The notes: generated from the sequence alone by a model not told the origin. Shown: positions 52,754 through 62,722, numbered from the stretch's first letter. The stretch: DNA of 64,000 nt from Mucilaginibacter segetis (GCF_016522075.1 NZ_JAEHFW010000001.1:2024206-2088205), one strand, 5' to 3'. Translations and numbers: made by a program.

Positions 52754-54229
52754 ATGCTTAAACAAAATCTTCAGCAAAAACTCTTACAAAAACTCTCGCC
52801 GCAGCAAATACAATTTATAAAATTGTTGCAGGTGCCTACTGTATCGCTTGATACCCGCATCAAAGAGGAGCTTGAAGAAAATCCGGCACTTGAAGATATT
52901 TCACTTGCTAATATAAACGAGCCTGAAGAGCAATATCCTGACCGTGACCCGGATGAAGATATTTATAACAAGGATGATGAAAAAGGTGAAGCAGATGAAT
53001 TTAATATTGACGACTATCTGCAGGACGACAATCTGAATGAATACGGTTCGCGCTATGATCAAAATGGCGACGATGACGAAGAAAAAAAAGAAATTCCGAT
53101 TGCCGTACAAAGCTCTTTTTTTGAGAATCTGCAAACACAACTTGACTTGTTGCCTCTTTCAGACAAGGACTTCAGTATAGGAAAGCAAATTATTGGCAGT
53201 TTAGATGATGATGGTTATCTGCGTCGTCCGATTATGTCGCTCACGGATGATCTTGCCTTTTCGCAAAACGTAATAGCCGAAGATGAAGAAGTTGAGGACA
53301 TGCTGAAGGTGATACAGGGGTTTGACCCACCCGGCGTTGGTGCACGCAGCTTACAGGAGTGTTTGCTTATACAGTTACGTAAAAAAGACGCCAGCGACCC
53401 CATTATTGGTAAGGCAATATTAGTGGTGGAAGATTACTTAGACGAATTTACGCGTAAACATTACGATAAACTGGAACGCTCATTAAACATGACTTCAGAA
53501 GAGTTAAAAGAAGTTATTAATGAAATACTAAAGCTTAACCCTAAGCCCGGCGACTCCAACGAGGTGAATAACAAGCAGATGCAGGTTATACCTGATTTCC
53601 ATATCAAAAATAATGACGGTGTACTTATACTTACCTTAAATTCTAAAAACGCGCCTGAACTAAAGGTAAGTCGCTCGTATCAGGAAATGTTTCAGCATTA
53701 TGATAAGGCCGCCCAAAAAGATAAAAAGATGAAGGAAGCTGTGCAGTTTGTTAAGCAGAAACTGGATTCGGCAAAGTGGTTCATTGATGCCATTAAGCAG
53801 CGGCAACAAACCTTGTTAAAAACCATGAACTCTATTATGCAGTATCAGTATGATTTCTTTTTAACAGGGGATGATAAAAACCTTAAACCAATGATACTGA
53901 AAGATATAGCCGATCGTATAGGAATGGATATATCAACAGTTTCGCGTGTGGCGAATTCTAAGTATGTACAAACAGAGCATGGCACCTACCTGTTAAAATC
54001 TTTTTTTAGCGAAGCGATACAAACTGAAAGTGGCGAAGAGGTTTCCAATAAAGAGGTAAAGAAAATACTGGAAGAGCATATTGGTAAAGAGGATAAACGC
54101 CACCCGCTTGCTGATGAAAAACTTACTGACATTTTAAAAGAAGCCGGTTATAATATAGCCCGCAGAACCGTTGCTAAATACCGCGAACAAATGAACATCC
54201 CGGTGGCCCGGTTAAGGAAAGAATTGTAA
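52754..54229 (+). CDS. rpoN: RNA polymerase sigma-54 factor
   Basis: Alternative sigma factor that recognises -24/-12 promoters with enhancer-binding activators; 491 aa. Region I is Gln/Leu-rich (LKQNLQQKLLQKLSPQQIQFIKLLQVPTVSLDTRIKEELEENPALE), region II strongly acidic (about residues 55-115), then the core-binding domain, the HTH (KDIADRIGMDISTVSRVANSKYVQTEHGTYLLKSFF) and the RpoN box ARRTVAKYRE near the C-terminus. No sigma-54 activator is adjacent. Confidence 0.97.
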   Translation: MLKQNLQQKLLQKLSPQQIQFIKLLQVPTVSLDTRIKEELEENPALEDISLANINEPEEQYPDRDPDEDIYNKDDEKGEADEFNIDDYLQDDNLNEYGSRYDQNGDDDEEKKEIPIAVQSSFFENLQTQLDLLPLSDKDFSIGKQIIGSLDDDGYLRRPIMSLTDDLAFSQNVIAEDEEVEDMLKVIQGFDPPGVGARSLQECLLIQLRKKDASDPIIGKAILVVEDYLDEFTRKHYDKLERSLNMTSEELKEVINEILKLNPKPGDSNEVNNKQMQVIPDFHIKNNDGVLILTLNSKNAPELKVSRSYQEMFQHYDKAAQKDKKMKEAVQFVKQKLDSAKWFIDAIKQRQQTLLKTMNSIMQYQYDFFLTGDDKNLKPMILKDIADRIGMDISTVSRVANSKYVQTEHGTYLLKSFFSEAIQTESGEEVSNKEVKKILEEHIGKEDKRHPLADEKLTDILKEAGYNIARRTVAKYREQMNIPVARLRKEL

Positions 54230-54246
54230 GTTTTTTTGTTTACAGC

Positions 54247-55038
54247 TTATTGGAAATATTTATTAATATAATCCAGCATTTCTGCTGTTATTTTACTATT
54301 GGTTGCCAGTAATTCACGGGTATTAAGCACTTCATCTCCGCCTTTAAAATTCACCACATTACCGCCTGCCTGTTTCAATATCACTATGCCTCCGGCTACG
54401 TCCCAGGGGTTGAGGTTATATTCAAAATAGCCTTCAAAACGGCCACATGCCGTATAAGCGAGATCAACAGCGGCAGATCCCATGCGGCGTAAACCATGGC
54501 ACTGATGCATCAACTCCTCAAATAAATTTAAATAAGCCGGTTGCTTCTTGAAATCATAATAAGGGAACCCGGTAGCCAGAAGGCTTTGAGCAAGGGTTGG
54601 TTTATTGCTTACCTTTATTTCTTTACCGTTCAGATATGCAGGCGATTCGTTGCAGGCATAAAAGCACTCATCCTGATTTACTTCATACACTACCCCCAAA
54701 ACCAGGTCATTATTTTTTTGCAGTCCGATGCTTACCGAAAATACAGGCAAACCATGTATAAAATTTGTTGTACCATCTAAAGGATCAATTATCCAGTTGT
54801 AAGTATCGCCAATTTTTGTGGTTGTTTTCTCTTCGGTAATAAAGCCCGCTTCAGGTAATATATTTTCCAGCCCGCTAACTATTTTTTTCTCTGCAGTTTT
54901 GTCAACGTAAGATACCAGATCATTCAGCCCCTTATATTCTATTCTGTCCGGATCGAAGGTTTTTCTTTCCTGCCGGATAAAAGCCCCGGCTTCTTTTGCT
55001 ACTTCAGTTACCTGATTGATGATCTGGCTTAATTTCAT
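54247..55038 (-). CDS. suhB: Inositol monophosphatase family protein
   Basis: A 263-aa Mg-dependent phosphatase. Motifs: EEKTT (Glu ligand), IIDPLDGTTNFIHGLPVFSVSIG and the second metal loop NPWDVAGGIVILKQAGGNVV. It could act on inositol phosphate or as a SuhB-type factor; substrate not determined. The start lies 35 nt inside the 3' end of the GtrA gene, in a three-gene overlapping run with gtrA and lgt. Confidence 0.9.
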   Translation of the reverse strand: MKLSQIINQVTEVAKEAGAFIRQERKTFDPDRIEYKGLNDLVSYVDKTAEKKIVSGLENILPEAGFITEEKTTTKIGDTYNWIIDPLDGTTNFIHGLPVFSVSIGLQKNNDLVLGVVYEVNQDECFYACNESPAYLNGKEIKVSNKPTLAQSLLATGFPYYDFKKQPAYLNLFEELMHQCHGLRRMGSAAVDLAYTACGRFEGYFEYNLNPWDVAGGIVILKQAGGNVVNFKGGDEVLNTRELLATNSKITAEMLDYINKYFQ

Positions 55039-55498
55039 GTTGGCGATGTTGTCTTAATGATAAGCTGAATGAAAAAAACTTATGTATAAAAAAGCTTGCC
55101 GCAAACAAGCTTAATGCTGCACATATCCGTGCCAATGGAGGATAAAAGCCCCATGATTGTATCATTATTTTCAGTACACCCAAATTGGCAAAGTAACCCA
55201 CAAATGCTACGGCCGCAAACCTTATGAATTGCTTTGCTGGTGACGATTTAGACTCATTAAACACCATGTATTTAGTGATTAAAAAGTTAACAAGTACCCC
55301 CAGGCAATAAGATACACAAAGCGATAAGGTTGAGTTGCGGACGGATAATGATAGTACCTGATATCTATTTTGAGTAAATAAATTATGATAAAACACATAA
55401 AACACTGATATATCCACCAGAAAACCGGCACCTGCGGATAGCAAAAATCGTAAAGCCTGGCTCTTTGTTATTTTATACCAAAGGGATCTTTTAGCCAT
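55004..55498 (-). CDS. GtrA family membrane protein
   Basis: A 164-aa protein with four membrane helices (about residues 13-33, 48-68, 88-108, 115-138), the GtrA fold often linked to polyprenyl-sugar flipping or cell-wall glycosylation. The conserved [22 protein letters not shown] opening and [13 protein letters not shown] are typical. Overlaps lgt by 8 nt upstream and suhB by 35 nt downstream. Confidence 0.85.
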   Translation of the reverse strand: MAKRSLWYKITKSQALRFLLSAGAGFLVDISVFYVFYHNLFTQNRYQVLSLSVRNSTLSLCVSYCLGVLVNFLITKYMVFNESKSSPAKQFIRFAAVAFVGYFANLGVLKIMIQSWGFYPPLARICAALSLFAASFFIHKFFSFSLSLRQHRQHEIKPDHQSGN

Positions 55499-56663
55499 GC
55501 TTCAACGACGAATTTTTGTAACGCTTCTCCCCTACATAAATAAGTATACCGCCGCCTAAAACCATAAATAATGAGATCATCTCCGCCTGTGTAAAAGATA
55601 TGCCCGCTAAATGGTAACGAGTGTTTACCCTTATCAGTTCAATAAAAAAGCGTTCTACCCCGTTTAAAATCATGTAAACGCCAAACAATACACCCGGCGC
55701 TTTAATTTTATTACGCATTTGCCATAAAACTATAAACAACAATATACAAGCAATTGATTCATAGAACGATGTGGGGTATACAGGTAATTTTAGTTCATTA
55801 CAAAATTTACCTACGCAATCAGGGATACGGTTTCCCTCATCAGCCATATTAACGTTGTGCGGGAATTTGAACGACCACATCCAGTCGGGCGCCCAGCTTA
55901 ACCAACTTGGTTTGGGTGAAAGGTTAGGTATACCCCAATCGCCGTCTCCCGCCATTTGGCAGCCAATTCTGCCAATGGCGTAAGATAGCATCATGCCGGG
56001 TGCACCAATATCAAGCATGGTTAAAGGTTTTACGCCGTGTTTGTTGGCTATATATAGTACCGCTGCTCCTCCGCATATCAGGCCACCGTAAAAAGTTAAC
56101 CCGCTAAAGCCAAAAAGCATTTCAATGGGTTTATCCATAAACTGATCCCAATTTTCCAGCGCGTTAAATATTTTTGCACCTGCAAAACCAAAAATAGCAG
56201 CCCATAATAAAATACTGCCCATTAATTCATGCGGGGGAACGGTTACGCGCTTTGTTTCGGGTTTGGGCAGTAATTGTTTTTTATTTTCATAATAGGCCCA
56301 GTAAGCAAATGCAACCGCAAAAACTATCCCTCCTAACCAGTTGCCCTTAAGTGATAATAAAAAATCCTGCGGATTATCTATCAGGGCTTTATAATTTAAG
56401 GTTGCGTACAGTATTTTGTATCCTAAAACAAACCCGAATATGCCGTTACCTATTAACTCTACAGCAGAAACAGGTGCGCCGATGGTTATTGTTTTTTCAA
56501 AGGAATGGATATATCCTAACTTTTCCTTTCGCTTAAACTCTTCTGTAAAAGCCCAATAAGCCGCCATAAAAGCTATAGCTACAAAAAAACCAAACGTTTG
56601 TATAGGTAACGGAATGTTTAAGCCGGTCAGATATTCGATCAGCGAGGAAAGAGTTGGGAACAT
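55491..56663 (-). CDS. lgt: Prolipoprotein diacylglyceryl transferase
   Basis: Inner-membrane enzyme that attaches diacylglycerol to the lipobox cysteine of lipoproteins; 390 aa, longer than the usual 260-300 aa. It has about seven membrane helices. The catalytic signature region reads [17 protein letters not shown] (Arg232): the Asn of the usual GRIGNF is Cys235 here, as in other Bacteroidota Lgt. A long loop (residues about 245-285) and a linker rich in Lys/Pro (130-145) account for the extra length. Its substrates in the window include the several lipoproteins noted. Confidence 0.9.
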   Translation of the reverse strand: MFPTLSSLIEYLTGLNIPLPIQTFGFFVAIAFMAAYWAFTEEFKRKEKLGYIHSFEKTITIGAPVSAVELIGNGIFGFVLGYKILYATLNYKALIDNPQDFLLSLKGNWLGGIVFAVAFAYWAYYENKKQLLPKPETKRVTVPPHELMGSILLWAAIFGFAGAKIFNALENWDQFMDKPIEMLFGFSGLTFYGGLICGGAAVLYIANKHGVKPLTMLDIGAPGMMLSYAIGRIGCQMAGDGDWGIPNLSPKPSWLSWAPDWMWSFKFPHNVNMADEGNRIPDCVGKFCNELKLPVYPTSFYESIACILLFIVLWQMRNKIKAPGVLFGVYMILNGVERFFIELIRVNTRYHLAGISFTQAEMISLFMVLGGGILIYVGEKRYKNSSLKHG

Positions 56664-56695
56664 AGCTGCTATTTATTAAGAGGCGAATATAATAG

Positions 56696-58015
56696 TTAAT
56701 GAACTAATATTTCGTCGCTTTCTGTTATTTCAACATCACCATCAGGTGAAATTGCGGTTAAACAAACTGTTTTGATTTCATTAACCAGCACAGGATCATA
56801 CTTGGTTCTTACTTTAACATAATTGTGTGTAAAGCCATGCATATAGCCATCTTTAACATCTCCTTCAAACAGCACATGGCCGGTTTTATTTAGTTGAGAT
56901 TCGTAAAAGGCTCTCCGTTTTTTGTCTGATAAAATATGAAGCATTTTACTGCGGTCGGCACGTGTAGAGCCGGGCACCGTGCCACCCATCTCTGCTGCTG
57001 GTGTATTCTCTCGTTCGCTGTAAGTAAATACATGCAAATAAGAAACATTCAGTTCATTCAAAAAATTATAAGTATCTAAAAAGTCTTCGCGTGTTTCACC
57101 GGGGAAACCTACAATTACATCTACACCTATGCAGCAATCGGGCATAAGTTGCTTTATCTTATTTACCCTTTCGGCATAAAGTTCACGCCTGTAGCGGCGC
57201 CTCATAAGTCCTAATATTTTATTTGAGCCTGATTGCAGCGGAATATGGAAATGCGGCACAAAACGTTTAGAATGCGATACAAATTCAATAATATCATCGC
57301 TCAGCAAATTAGGTTCTATTGATGATATACGAATACGTTCAATACCCTCTACCTCATCTAAAGCCTGTACCAGATCAAAAAAACGATCTTCGCGTTTACC
57401 GTTCCTTATACCAAAATCGCCAAGGTTAACTCCTGTTAAAACGATCTCTTTAACCCCGGATTCGGCTATCTCTTTTGCCTGCTCCACTGCATGTTCAATC
57501 GTATTGCTGCGGCTGGCGCCCCGCGCAAGCGGAATGGTACAAAATGTGCAGGAATAATCGCAACCATCCTGAACTTTTAAGAAAGTACGGGTGCGGTCGC
57601 CAAATGAATAAGAAGGCACAAATTCATTAGCTTCTGAAACAGGTTGGTTATAAACAACAGCTTTAGGATTTTTAGTAAGATCGGTGATATAATCAACTAT
57701 CTGAAATTTTTCGGCCGCACCTAATACCATATCTACTCCGGGAATTTCGGCTATCTCTTTTGGTTTTAATTGCGCATAACAACCAACAATGGTTATATAA
57801 GCCTGCGGAGAAATCTTTAGCGCTTCTTTAACTATCTTCTTACACTTTTTATCAGCATTTTCTGTAACTGAACACGTGTTTATTACATACACATCGGGTG
57901 TATTGGTAAACTCCACCGTATCAAAGCCTGCCTGATTGAACAGGCGACCGATAGACGAAGTTTCCGAATAATTCAGTTTACAGCCAAGGGTATAAAATGC
58001 GACCTTTTTATTCAT
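56696..58015 (-). CDS. mtaB: tRNA t6A37 C2-methylthiotransferase MtaB
   Basis: Radical SAM enzyme that converts t6A to ms2t6A at position 37; 439 aa. N-terminal MTTase domain with cluster cysteines (TLGCKLNYSETSSIG, INTCSVTENADKKC, IVGCYAQLKP), radical SAM motif CDYSCTFC (around residue 152), C-terminal TRAM domain. The CKLNYSE form identifies MtaB rather than MiaB or RimO. A promoter box lies just upstream. Confidence 0.95.
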   Translation of the reverse strand: MNKKVAFYTLGCKLNYSETSSIGRLFNQAGFDTVEFTNTPDVYVINTCSVTENADKKCKKIVKEALKISPQAYITIVGCYAQLKPKEIAEIPGVDMVLGAAEKFQIVDYITDLTKNPKAVVYNQPVSEANEFVPSYSFGDRTRTFLKVQDGCDYSCTFCTIPLARGASRSNTIEHAVEQAKEIAESGVKEIVLTGVNLGDFGIRNGKREDRFFDLVQALDEVEGIERIRISSIEPNLLSDDIIEFVSHSKRFVPHFHIPLQSGSNKILGLMRRRYRRELYAERVNKIKQLMPDCCIGVDVIVGFPGETREDFLDTYNFLNELNVSYLHVFTYSERENTPAAEMGGTVPGSTRADRSKMLHILSDKKRRAFYESQLNKTGHVLFEGDVKDGYMHGFTHNYVKVRTKYDPVLVNEIKTVCLTAISPDGDVEITESDEILVH

Positions 58016-58025
58016 TTTTCGGCTG

Positions 58026-58033
58026 CAAAGATA
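58026..58033 (-). promoter_or_regulatory. Bacteroidota -7 promoter box for mtaB
   Basis: TATCTTTG on the minus strand, exact consensus, 10 nt before the ATG. Confidence 0.5.
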
Positions 58034-58105
58034 AGAAATATTGATTTAATGAACAGTGATTGTAAAGATGAGCAGTAATTATGATACAGGAATTAATTTC
58101 AGATA

Positions 58106-58873
58106 CTATTTATAGCTTCTTAAAGCTTCAATAACGCCTCTTGCTATAACTGCGTACCCGTTCTTATTCGGGTGTATCCCGTCATATGAAATTAAATAGT
58201 CTGCACCGTTATCTTTCATAAAAGAATAAATATCAATAAAGTGCACTTCATTTTTAAGAGCTATATTTTTTATAGCCTGGTTAAAAGTAATTTGCCTGAA
58301 ATGTGTAGCCGGAGGCTCCACATTATATAGTGTAAAACCCTGATCTTTACAATAGTAAATATTTAATAGAATAATATCAGAAGGATTCCAATTTTTTGCC
58401 AGTGCGTTATTTATAACATACTGATAATCCTGAATAAATTGAGCTGTGGTAACATCGAAAACATTTTTACCTACATCATTCATCCCATAAGCAAAAAACA
58501 GGTATTTATCACCGGTGGTTTTTTCCGGGATCTCTGCTATCGCTCTGTTATACATGCTTAGCGGATCATCTGCACCATTAACATTTTTTACCATTGTAGT
58601 ACCGCTAATCCCCAGATTTTCAAAGTCCCACCCCACAAATTTCGAAACATTATTTACCCAATTGTCGGCAATAACTGCATTTCCGCTATACCCTTCAGTA
58701 ATGCTGTCTCCGAAAAAATAAGCCTTTCCGGGTACGGTTAAAGGTTTCTGTTCTGCAGAAAGTAAATTATCAGCGTTTAGTTTATCCGTATCTAATTTCA
58801 CCTCGCTTTCCACAATACCCTTTTTACACCCCAGTAATATAGCAAATAAAAAAAGTGGCAATATCCGCTTCAT
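58106..58873 (-). CDS. SGNH/GDSL-family hydrolase lipoprotein
   Basis: A 255-aa exported esterase-type protein. Lipobox ILLGC (Cys16). The GDSL block I FGDSITEGYSG (Ser around residue 56), block III GMNDVG (Asn), and block V DGIHPNKNGY (Asp/His). The order is canonical, so it should be an active esterase or acetyl-sugar esterase; the substrate is unknown. It is 12 bp downstream of ubiX on the same strand. Confidence 0.87.
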   Translation of the reverse strand: MKRILPLFLFAILLGCKKGIVESEVKLDTDKLNADNLLSAEQKPLTVPGKAYFFGDSITEGYSGNAVIADNWVNNVSKFVGWDFENLGISGTTMVKNVNGADDPLSMYNRAIAEIPEKTTGDKYLFFAYGMNDVGKNVFDVTTAQFIQDYQYVINNALAKNWNPSDIILLNIYYCKDQGFTLYNVEPPATHFRQITFNQAIKNIALKNEVHFIDIYSFMKDNGADYLISYDGIHPNKNGYAVIARGVIEALRSYK

Positions 58874-58885
58874 AATCAGCTAATA

Positions 58886-59449
58886 TTATATTCCCTCCCA
58901 TCTGTAGCTTTCGTTATCCAACCCTATCAGGTCAATAATGCGGTTAACAACCGTCATAGCTAACTCCTCAATAGTTTTTGGTTTACTATAGTATGATGGA
59001 ATTGCCGGGCAAATGATCCCCCCCGCCTCTGTAACCTTTTTCATGTTGCGGATATGGATCAGGTTAAGTGGGGTATCGCGGGCTACCAAAACCAACCTTC
59101 TTCGTTCTTTTAATATCACATCAGCAGCCCGACTTATCAGATCATCAGAAACACCCGATGCAATTCTTCCTAAAGTACCCATAGAGCAAGGCACAATAAT
59201 CATAGTATCAAATTTTGCAGAGCCTGATGCAAAAGGCGCCATAAAATCATTTTTGGCGTACTGCTTGTAAGGATAGTTGGCATGGCCCGCATTATCCAGT
59301 TCGAATTCCCAAACCTGTTTGGCATTATCCGACATTACTACCGCAACTTCAGCAATTTGCTCATGTAATTGCTGCAGTTTATCTAACAAGAGTTTGGCAT
59401 ATATTGCACCGCTTGCACCGGTAATAGCTACTACTATCTTTTTTTTCAT
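58886..59449 (-). CDS. ubiX: UbiX-family flavin prenyltransferase
   Basis: Makes prenylated FMN, the cofactor of UbiD-type decarboxylases; 187 aa. VAITGASGAIYAKLLLDKL at the N-terminus (FMN site), APFASGSAKFDTMIIVPCSMGTLGRIASGVSDDLISRAADVILKERRRLVLVARDTPLN, and GIICPAIPSYYSKP give the family. The start at MKKKIVV is chosen over the ATG six codons earlier. No ubiD is present in the window. Confidence 0.93.
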   Translation of the reverse strand: MKKKIVVAITGASGAIYAKLLLDKLQQLHEQIAEVAVVMSDNAKQVWEFELDNAGHANYPYKQYAKNDFMAPFASGSAKFDTMIIVPCSMGTLGRIASGVSDDLISRAADVILKERRRLVLVARDTPLNLIHIRNMKKVTEAGGIICPAIPSYYSKPKTIEELAMTVVNRIIDLIGLDNESYRWEGI

Positions 59450-59492
59450 TGTCGGGATTTGAAGCAAATTAACGCAAGAAAAGTTAAAGGCA

Positions 59493-59525
59493 CAAAAAAG
59501 GGTCGAATAACTCGTACTCGACCCT
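59493..59525 (-). terminator. Intrinsic terminator downstream of ppx
   Basis: 8-bp stem (59499-59506 with 59518-59525), followed on the minus strand by six T. Second of two hairpins in the 164-bp gap before ubiX. Confidence 0.65.
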
Positions 59526-59540
59526 ACATCTACCTATGAA

Positions 59541-59561
59541 AAACATGCCCCTTGAGGGGCA
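59541..59561 (-). terminator. First of two tandem hairpins downstream of ppx
   Basis: 6-bp GC stem (59546-59551 with 59556-59561), TTGA loop, then TGTTTTTC on the minus strand. Confidence 0.55.
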
Positions 59562-59613
59562 ACACAAATATAACAACTGTTTGTAAATTTTTAAACAATT
59601 TGTTAAAATTATT

Positions 59614-60501
59614 TTAACCCGCTGTAGTAAAGTTTTTTTCAATAAGCGTTTGTATGATGCCATCAACCATACCAACGGTAGGCACATAAATGCTTTTGAT
59701 GTTAGCGCATTTTAAAACAGTGAGGTATATTTCACAAGCCGGGATAATAACATCTGCCCTATCCTGGTTAAGCCCTAAAACATTAATACGCTCCTTTAAG
59801 GAGAAGGAATCCAGGTAGTTATACAAAGCCTTTAGCTTGATATACGACAGCGGGGAACCATCTTTTTCGTCAGATAATTTATACAATTTATTGATGTTGC
59901 CACCAGTACCTATCCCGAATATATTTTTATGCGATTTGGTATGCAACCTGATAAAATCTTTCATCTCCGTCCAGGTTTCTTCTTTATCCTGGTTATCCAG
60001 TATACGTATAGTTCCGAGATTAAATGATTCTGATGCCAGTAATTCACCATGCGAAAATAAAGACAATTCGGTGCTACCACCGCCAACATCTATATACAAG
60101 TAGTTTTTGTCCTTATCTATATTCACTTCGGCATGGCTCGCGTATATGATCTTGGCCTCGTTTTCACCATGAACAATTTCCAGATCAATCCCCGCTTCTT
60201 CTTTTATGCGAGCTACAACTTCCTGGCCGTTTTCCGCCTCACGCATGGCCGAGGTTGCACACGCCATATATTCTGTAACACGGTATACATCCATCAGGTT
60301 GCGAAATGCCTGCATGGATTTCACCAGATCGTTAGCCTTTTTTTCAGAAATATATTTATTTAAAAAAGCATCATCCCCAAGCCTTACCGGTGCCCGGATA
60401 AGTGTGTTCTTTTTAAATGAAACAGAAGTATCGTTCTCGATAATGTTGGCTATAAGTAATCTTACAGCGTTTGAACCTACATCAATGGCGGCGTATCTCA
60501 A
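59614..60501 (-). CDS. ppx: Exopolyphosphatase, short Ppx/GppA form
   Basis: Hydrolyses polyphosphate or pppGpp; 295 aa, the short two-domain form without the C-terminal HD region of the 500-aa enzymes. Actin-like ATPase loops: AAIDVGSNAVRLLIANI at the N-terminus, GENEAKIIYASHAE, IDVGGGSTELSLFSHG and GIGTGGNINKLYKL. The start is TTG at 60501, overlapping the ppk stop (TTGA), so it is translationally coupled to ppk. Confidence 0.92.
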   Translation of the reverse strand: MRYAAIDVGSNAVRLLIANIIENDTSVSFKKNTLIRAPVRLGDDAFLNKYISEKKANDLVKSMQAFRNLMDVYRVTEYMACATSAMREAENGQEVVARIKEEAGIDLEIVHGENEAKIIYASHAEVNIDKDKNYLYIDVGGGSTELSLFSHGELLASESFNLGTIRILDNQDKEETWTEMKDFIRLHTKSHKNIFGIGTGGNINKLYKLSDEKDGSPLSYIKLKALYNYLDSFSLKERINVLGLNQDRADVIIPACEIYLTVLKCANIKSIYVPTVGMVDGIIQTLIEKNFTTAG

Positions 60502-62582
60502 TTTGTTGCGGTTTTAAAAGTTTTAAGGTAATTGTATATATCTATTTGCGACCGTGTTAATACTTCGGCCTTTGTTTTATGGTATCTGTTAAGACTGTTG
60601 CCAGTTATTTCCCTTGCTTTGGTATTATCTTTTAATTGTATGTTGATTATATTTCTTATTTCAGCTTTCAATTCGTTGTCATATACCGGGAAGCCAACCT
60701 CTATACGGTTATCAATATTACGGGTCATCAGGTCGGCTGATGTCAGATACATCTTCTCATCGCCCCCGTTGCCATAAATATGTACCCTGGCATGTTCTAA
60801 ATATTTATCTACGATACTTATTACCTCAATATTTTCACTGAATCCCTTAACTCCCGGTATGAGGCAGCACATTCCTCTAACAATCAAATTTATCTTCACC
60901 CCTGCATTACTTGCCTGATACAGTTTGGCTATTACCTGCTCATCAGCCAGGCTATTCATTTTTAGTATCATATAAGCAGGCAGCCCTGCTTTGGCATTTT
61001 TAATTTCGGTATCAATTAATTTGTATATAGCCGGGCGGGAATCAACAGGAGATACAATAAGGTTTTTTAATCCCTTAGGGAGCGAATTTTTGTTTAACGC
61101 CTTGAATATGTTTACCAGATCTGCAGTTATTTTTTTATTAACCGTAAGCAAAGTGTGATCAGCATAAATGGCAGCGGTTTTTTCATTATAGTTACCTGTA
61201 GATAAACACGCGTAATATTTATTTTTGCCACGTTCTGTGCGTGTAACCATGCATATTTTAGAATGCACTTTATAACCATCTACTCCGTACAGAACATTTA
61301 CTCCTTCTTCCTCTAACCTGTTACTCCAGTATATATTATTCTGTTCATCAAAACGAGCCCTTAACTCCACCAAACAATTTACTTTTTTTCCATTTTTAGC
61401 CGCGTTAATAAGCGCGTGTATGATCTTTGAATTCTCCGCAAGCCGGTAAACAGTAATATTTATTTCCCTTACCTTTGGGTCTATCGCCGCCTCACGTAAA
61501 AAATGAATGATATAATCAAACGACTGATAGGGTGTGCTGATCAGAAAGTCCTTTTTAGCGATAAGGCTCATCAGGCTTTTACCAAAAGATAATCCGCTAA
61601 CAGGAAGGGGTATATTTTTATTATATTCCAATTCCGGCCTGCCTACATTCGGGAATTTTATAAAATCCTTAAAACTATGATATCGGTTTCCGGGTATTAA
61701 ACTTTCCCCGCTTACCTTCATTTTTTTTACCAGGTAGGTGAGCATATCCAAAGGCATCTCACTATCGTACAATAAACGCATGGGTTTACCCTTACGCCTT
61801 TTTTGAAGACTCTTGGCTAATGAATCAATAAATTTCTCACTTACTTCCTTATCCAGATCAAGTTCCGCGTCGCGTGTTAATTGCAAGGAGAAAGCTTCGA
61901 TGCTATCATGCTCAAAAATGAAAAAGATATCCTCGAGGTTATACCTGATGATATCATCCAACAGAATAATAAATTTAAGATTATTCGTATCCGGAAGAAC
62001 AAGGAAACGGGAAAGGTTATCCGGAAACTCTATCAATGCAAAACGGGATTTTTTATTTTTGGTAAGTTTTACAAAAAAATAAATTGCCCTGTCGCGCAGT
62101 TCAGGCAGGGGCAGGTTATCATCAAGCATAATGGGCACCAGGGTGGAGAGTAGCCGCTCCCTGAAAAAGCTTTTTACAAAAGCACCCCTTGTAACGTTCA
62201 GCTGTTTATCATCAAGCAGGAATATCTTTTCTTCGGCAAGTTGCTTTACTATAATATTCTCATACAGATTATTAAACTTACGTTCCTGCTTTACAACAAT
62301 ATTTTTGATCTGATTGAGCAGTTTCTTAGGATTGTAACCTAATATCTCCTTTGCCTTTTCATTCAGATTTGACAAACGGCTTAAGGTAGCGACCCTTACC
62401 CGGTAAAACTCATCAAGATTAGAAGAAAAAATTGCTAAGAACCTGATGCGCTCTATCAAGGGTACAGATGAGTCTGCAGCTTCCTGCAAAACCCTGTCAT
62501 TAAAATACAGCCAGCTTATTTCCCTGTTTATTAACGGAATGTTCTTAGTATCCATAGAAGTGCTTTTTACAGCGGTAGCCAC
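60498..62582 (-). CDS. ppk1: Polyphosphate kinase 1
   Basis: Makes inorganic polyphosphate from ATP; 694 aa. Order: N-terminal domain with INREISWLYFNDRVLQEAAD and IFSSNLDEFYRVRVATLSRL, then two PLD-type halves. The autophosphorylated histidine lies in YGVDGYKVHSKICMVTR; the partner His lies in DKYLEHARVHIYGNGG. It is followed directly by ppx, giving a synthesis/degradation pair in one transcript. Confidence 0.95.
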   Translation of the reverse strand: MATAVKSTSMDTKNIPLINREISWLYFNDRVLQEAADSSVPLIERIRFLAIFSSNLDEFYRVRVATLSRLSNLNEKAKEILGYNPKKLLNQIKNIVVKQERKFNNLYENIIVKQLAEEKIFLLDDKQLNVTRGAFVKSFFRERLLSTLVPIMLDDNLPLPELRDRAIYFFVKLTKNKKSRFALIEFPDNLSRFLVLPDTNNLKFIILLDDIIRYNLEDIFFIFEHDSIEAFSLQLTRDAELDLDKEVSEKFIDSLAKSLQKRRKGKPMRLLYDSEMPLDMLTYLVKKMKVSGESLIPGNRYHSFKDFIKFPNVGRPELEYNKNIPLPVSGLSFGKSLMSLIAKKDFLISTPYQSFDYIIHFLREAAIDPKVREINITVYRLAENSKIIHALINAAKNGKKVNCLVELRARFDEQNNIYWSNRLEEEGVNVLYGVDGYKVHSKICMVTRTERGKNKYYACLSTGNYNEKTAAIYADHTLLTVNKKITADLVNIFKALNKNSLPKGLKNLIVSPVDSRPAIYKLIDTEIKNAKAGLPAYMILKMNSLADEQVIAKLYQASNAGVKINLIVRGMCCLIPGVKGFSENIEVISIVDKYLEHARVHIYGNGGDEKMYLTSADLMTRNIDNRIEVGFPVYDNELKAEIRNIINIQLKDNTKAREITGNSLNRYHKTKAEVLTRSQIDIYNYLKTFKTATN

Positions 62583-62692
62583 AAATCTGCCTATTTAAAT
62601 GTTAATTTAATATTAATTAATGAGCGGTATGGTTATTTAACTTAATATCCGAACCGAGAGCTGCACAATTTCAGTTATAACAAATGTTACCT

Positions 62693-62700
62693 TAGCTTTG
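62693..62700 (+). promoter_or_regulatory. Bacteroidota -7 promoter box for yajQ
   Basis: TAGCTTTG, exact consensus, 22 nt before the ATG. Confidence 0.5.
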
Positions 62701-62722
62701 TAATATAATAAAACTAATTTTT

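Noticed and set aside
55192..55230. Minus-strand GGGTTACT-N14-GTACTG, partly like the ECF motif
   Set aside because: Only four of six bases match in the second half-site and it lies inside the GtrA coding region.
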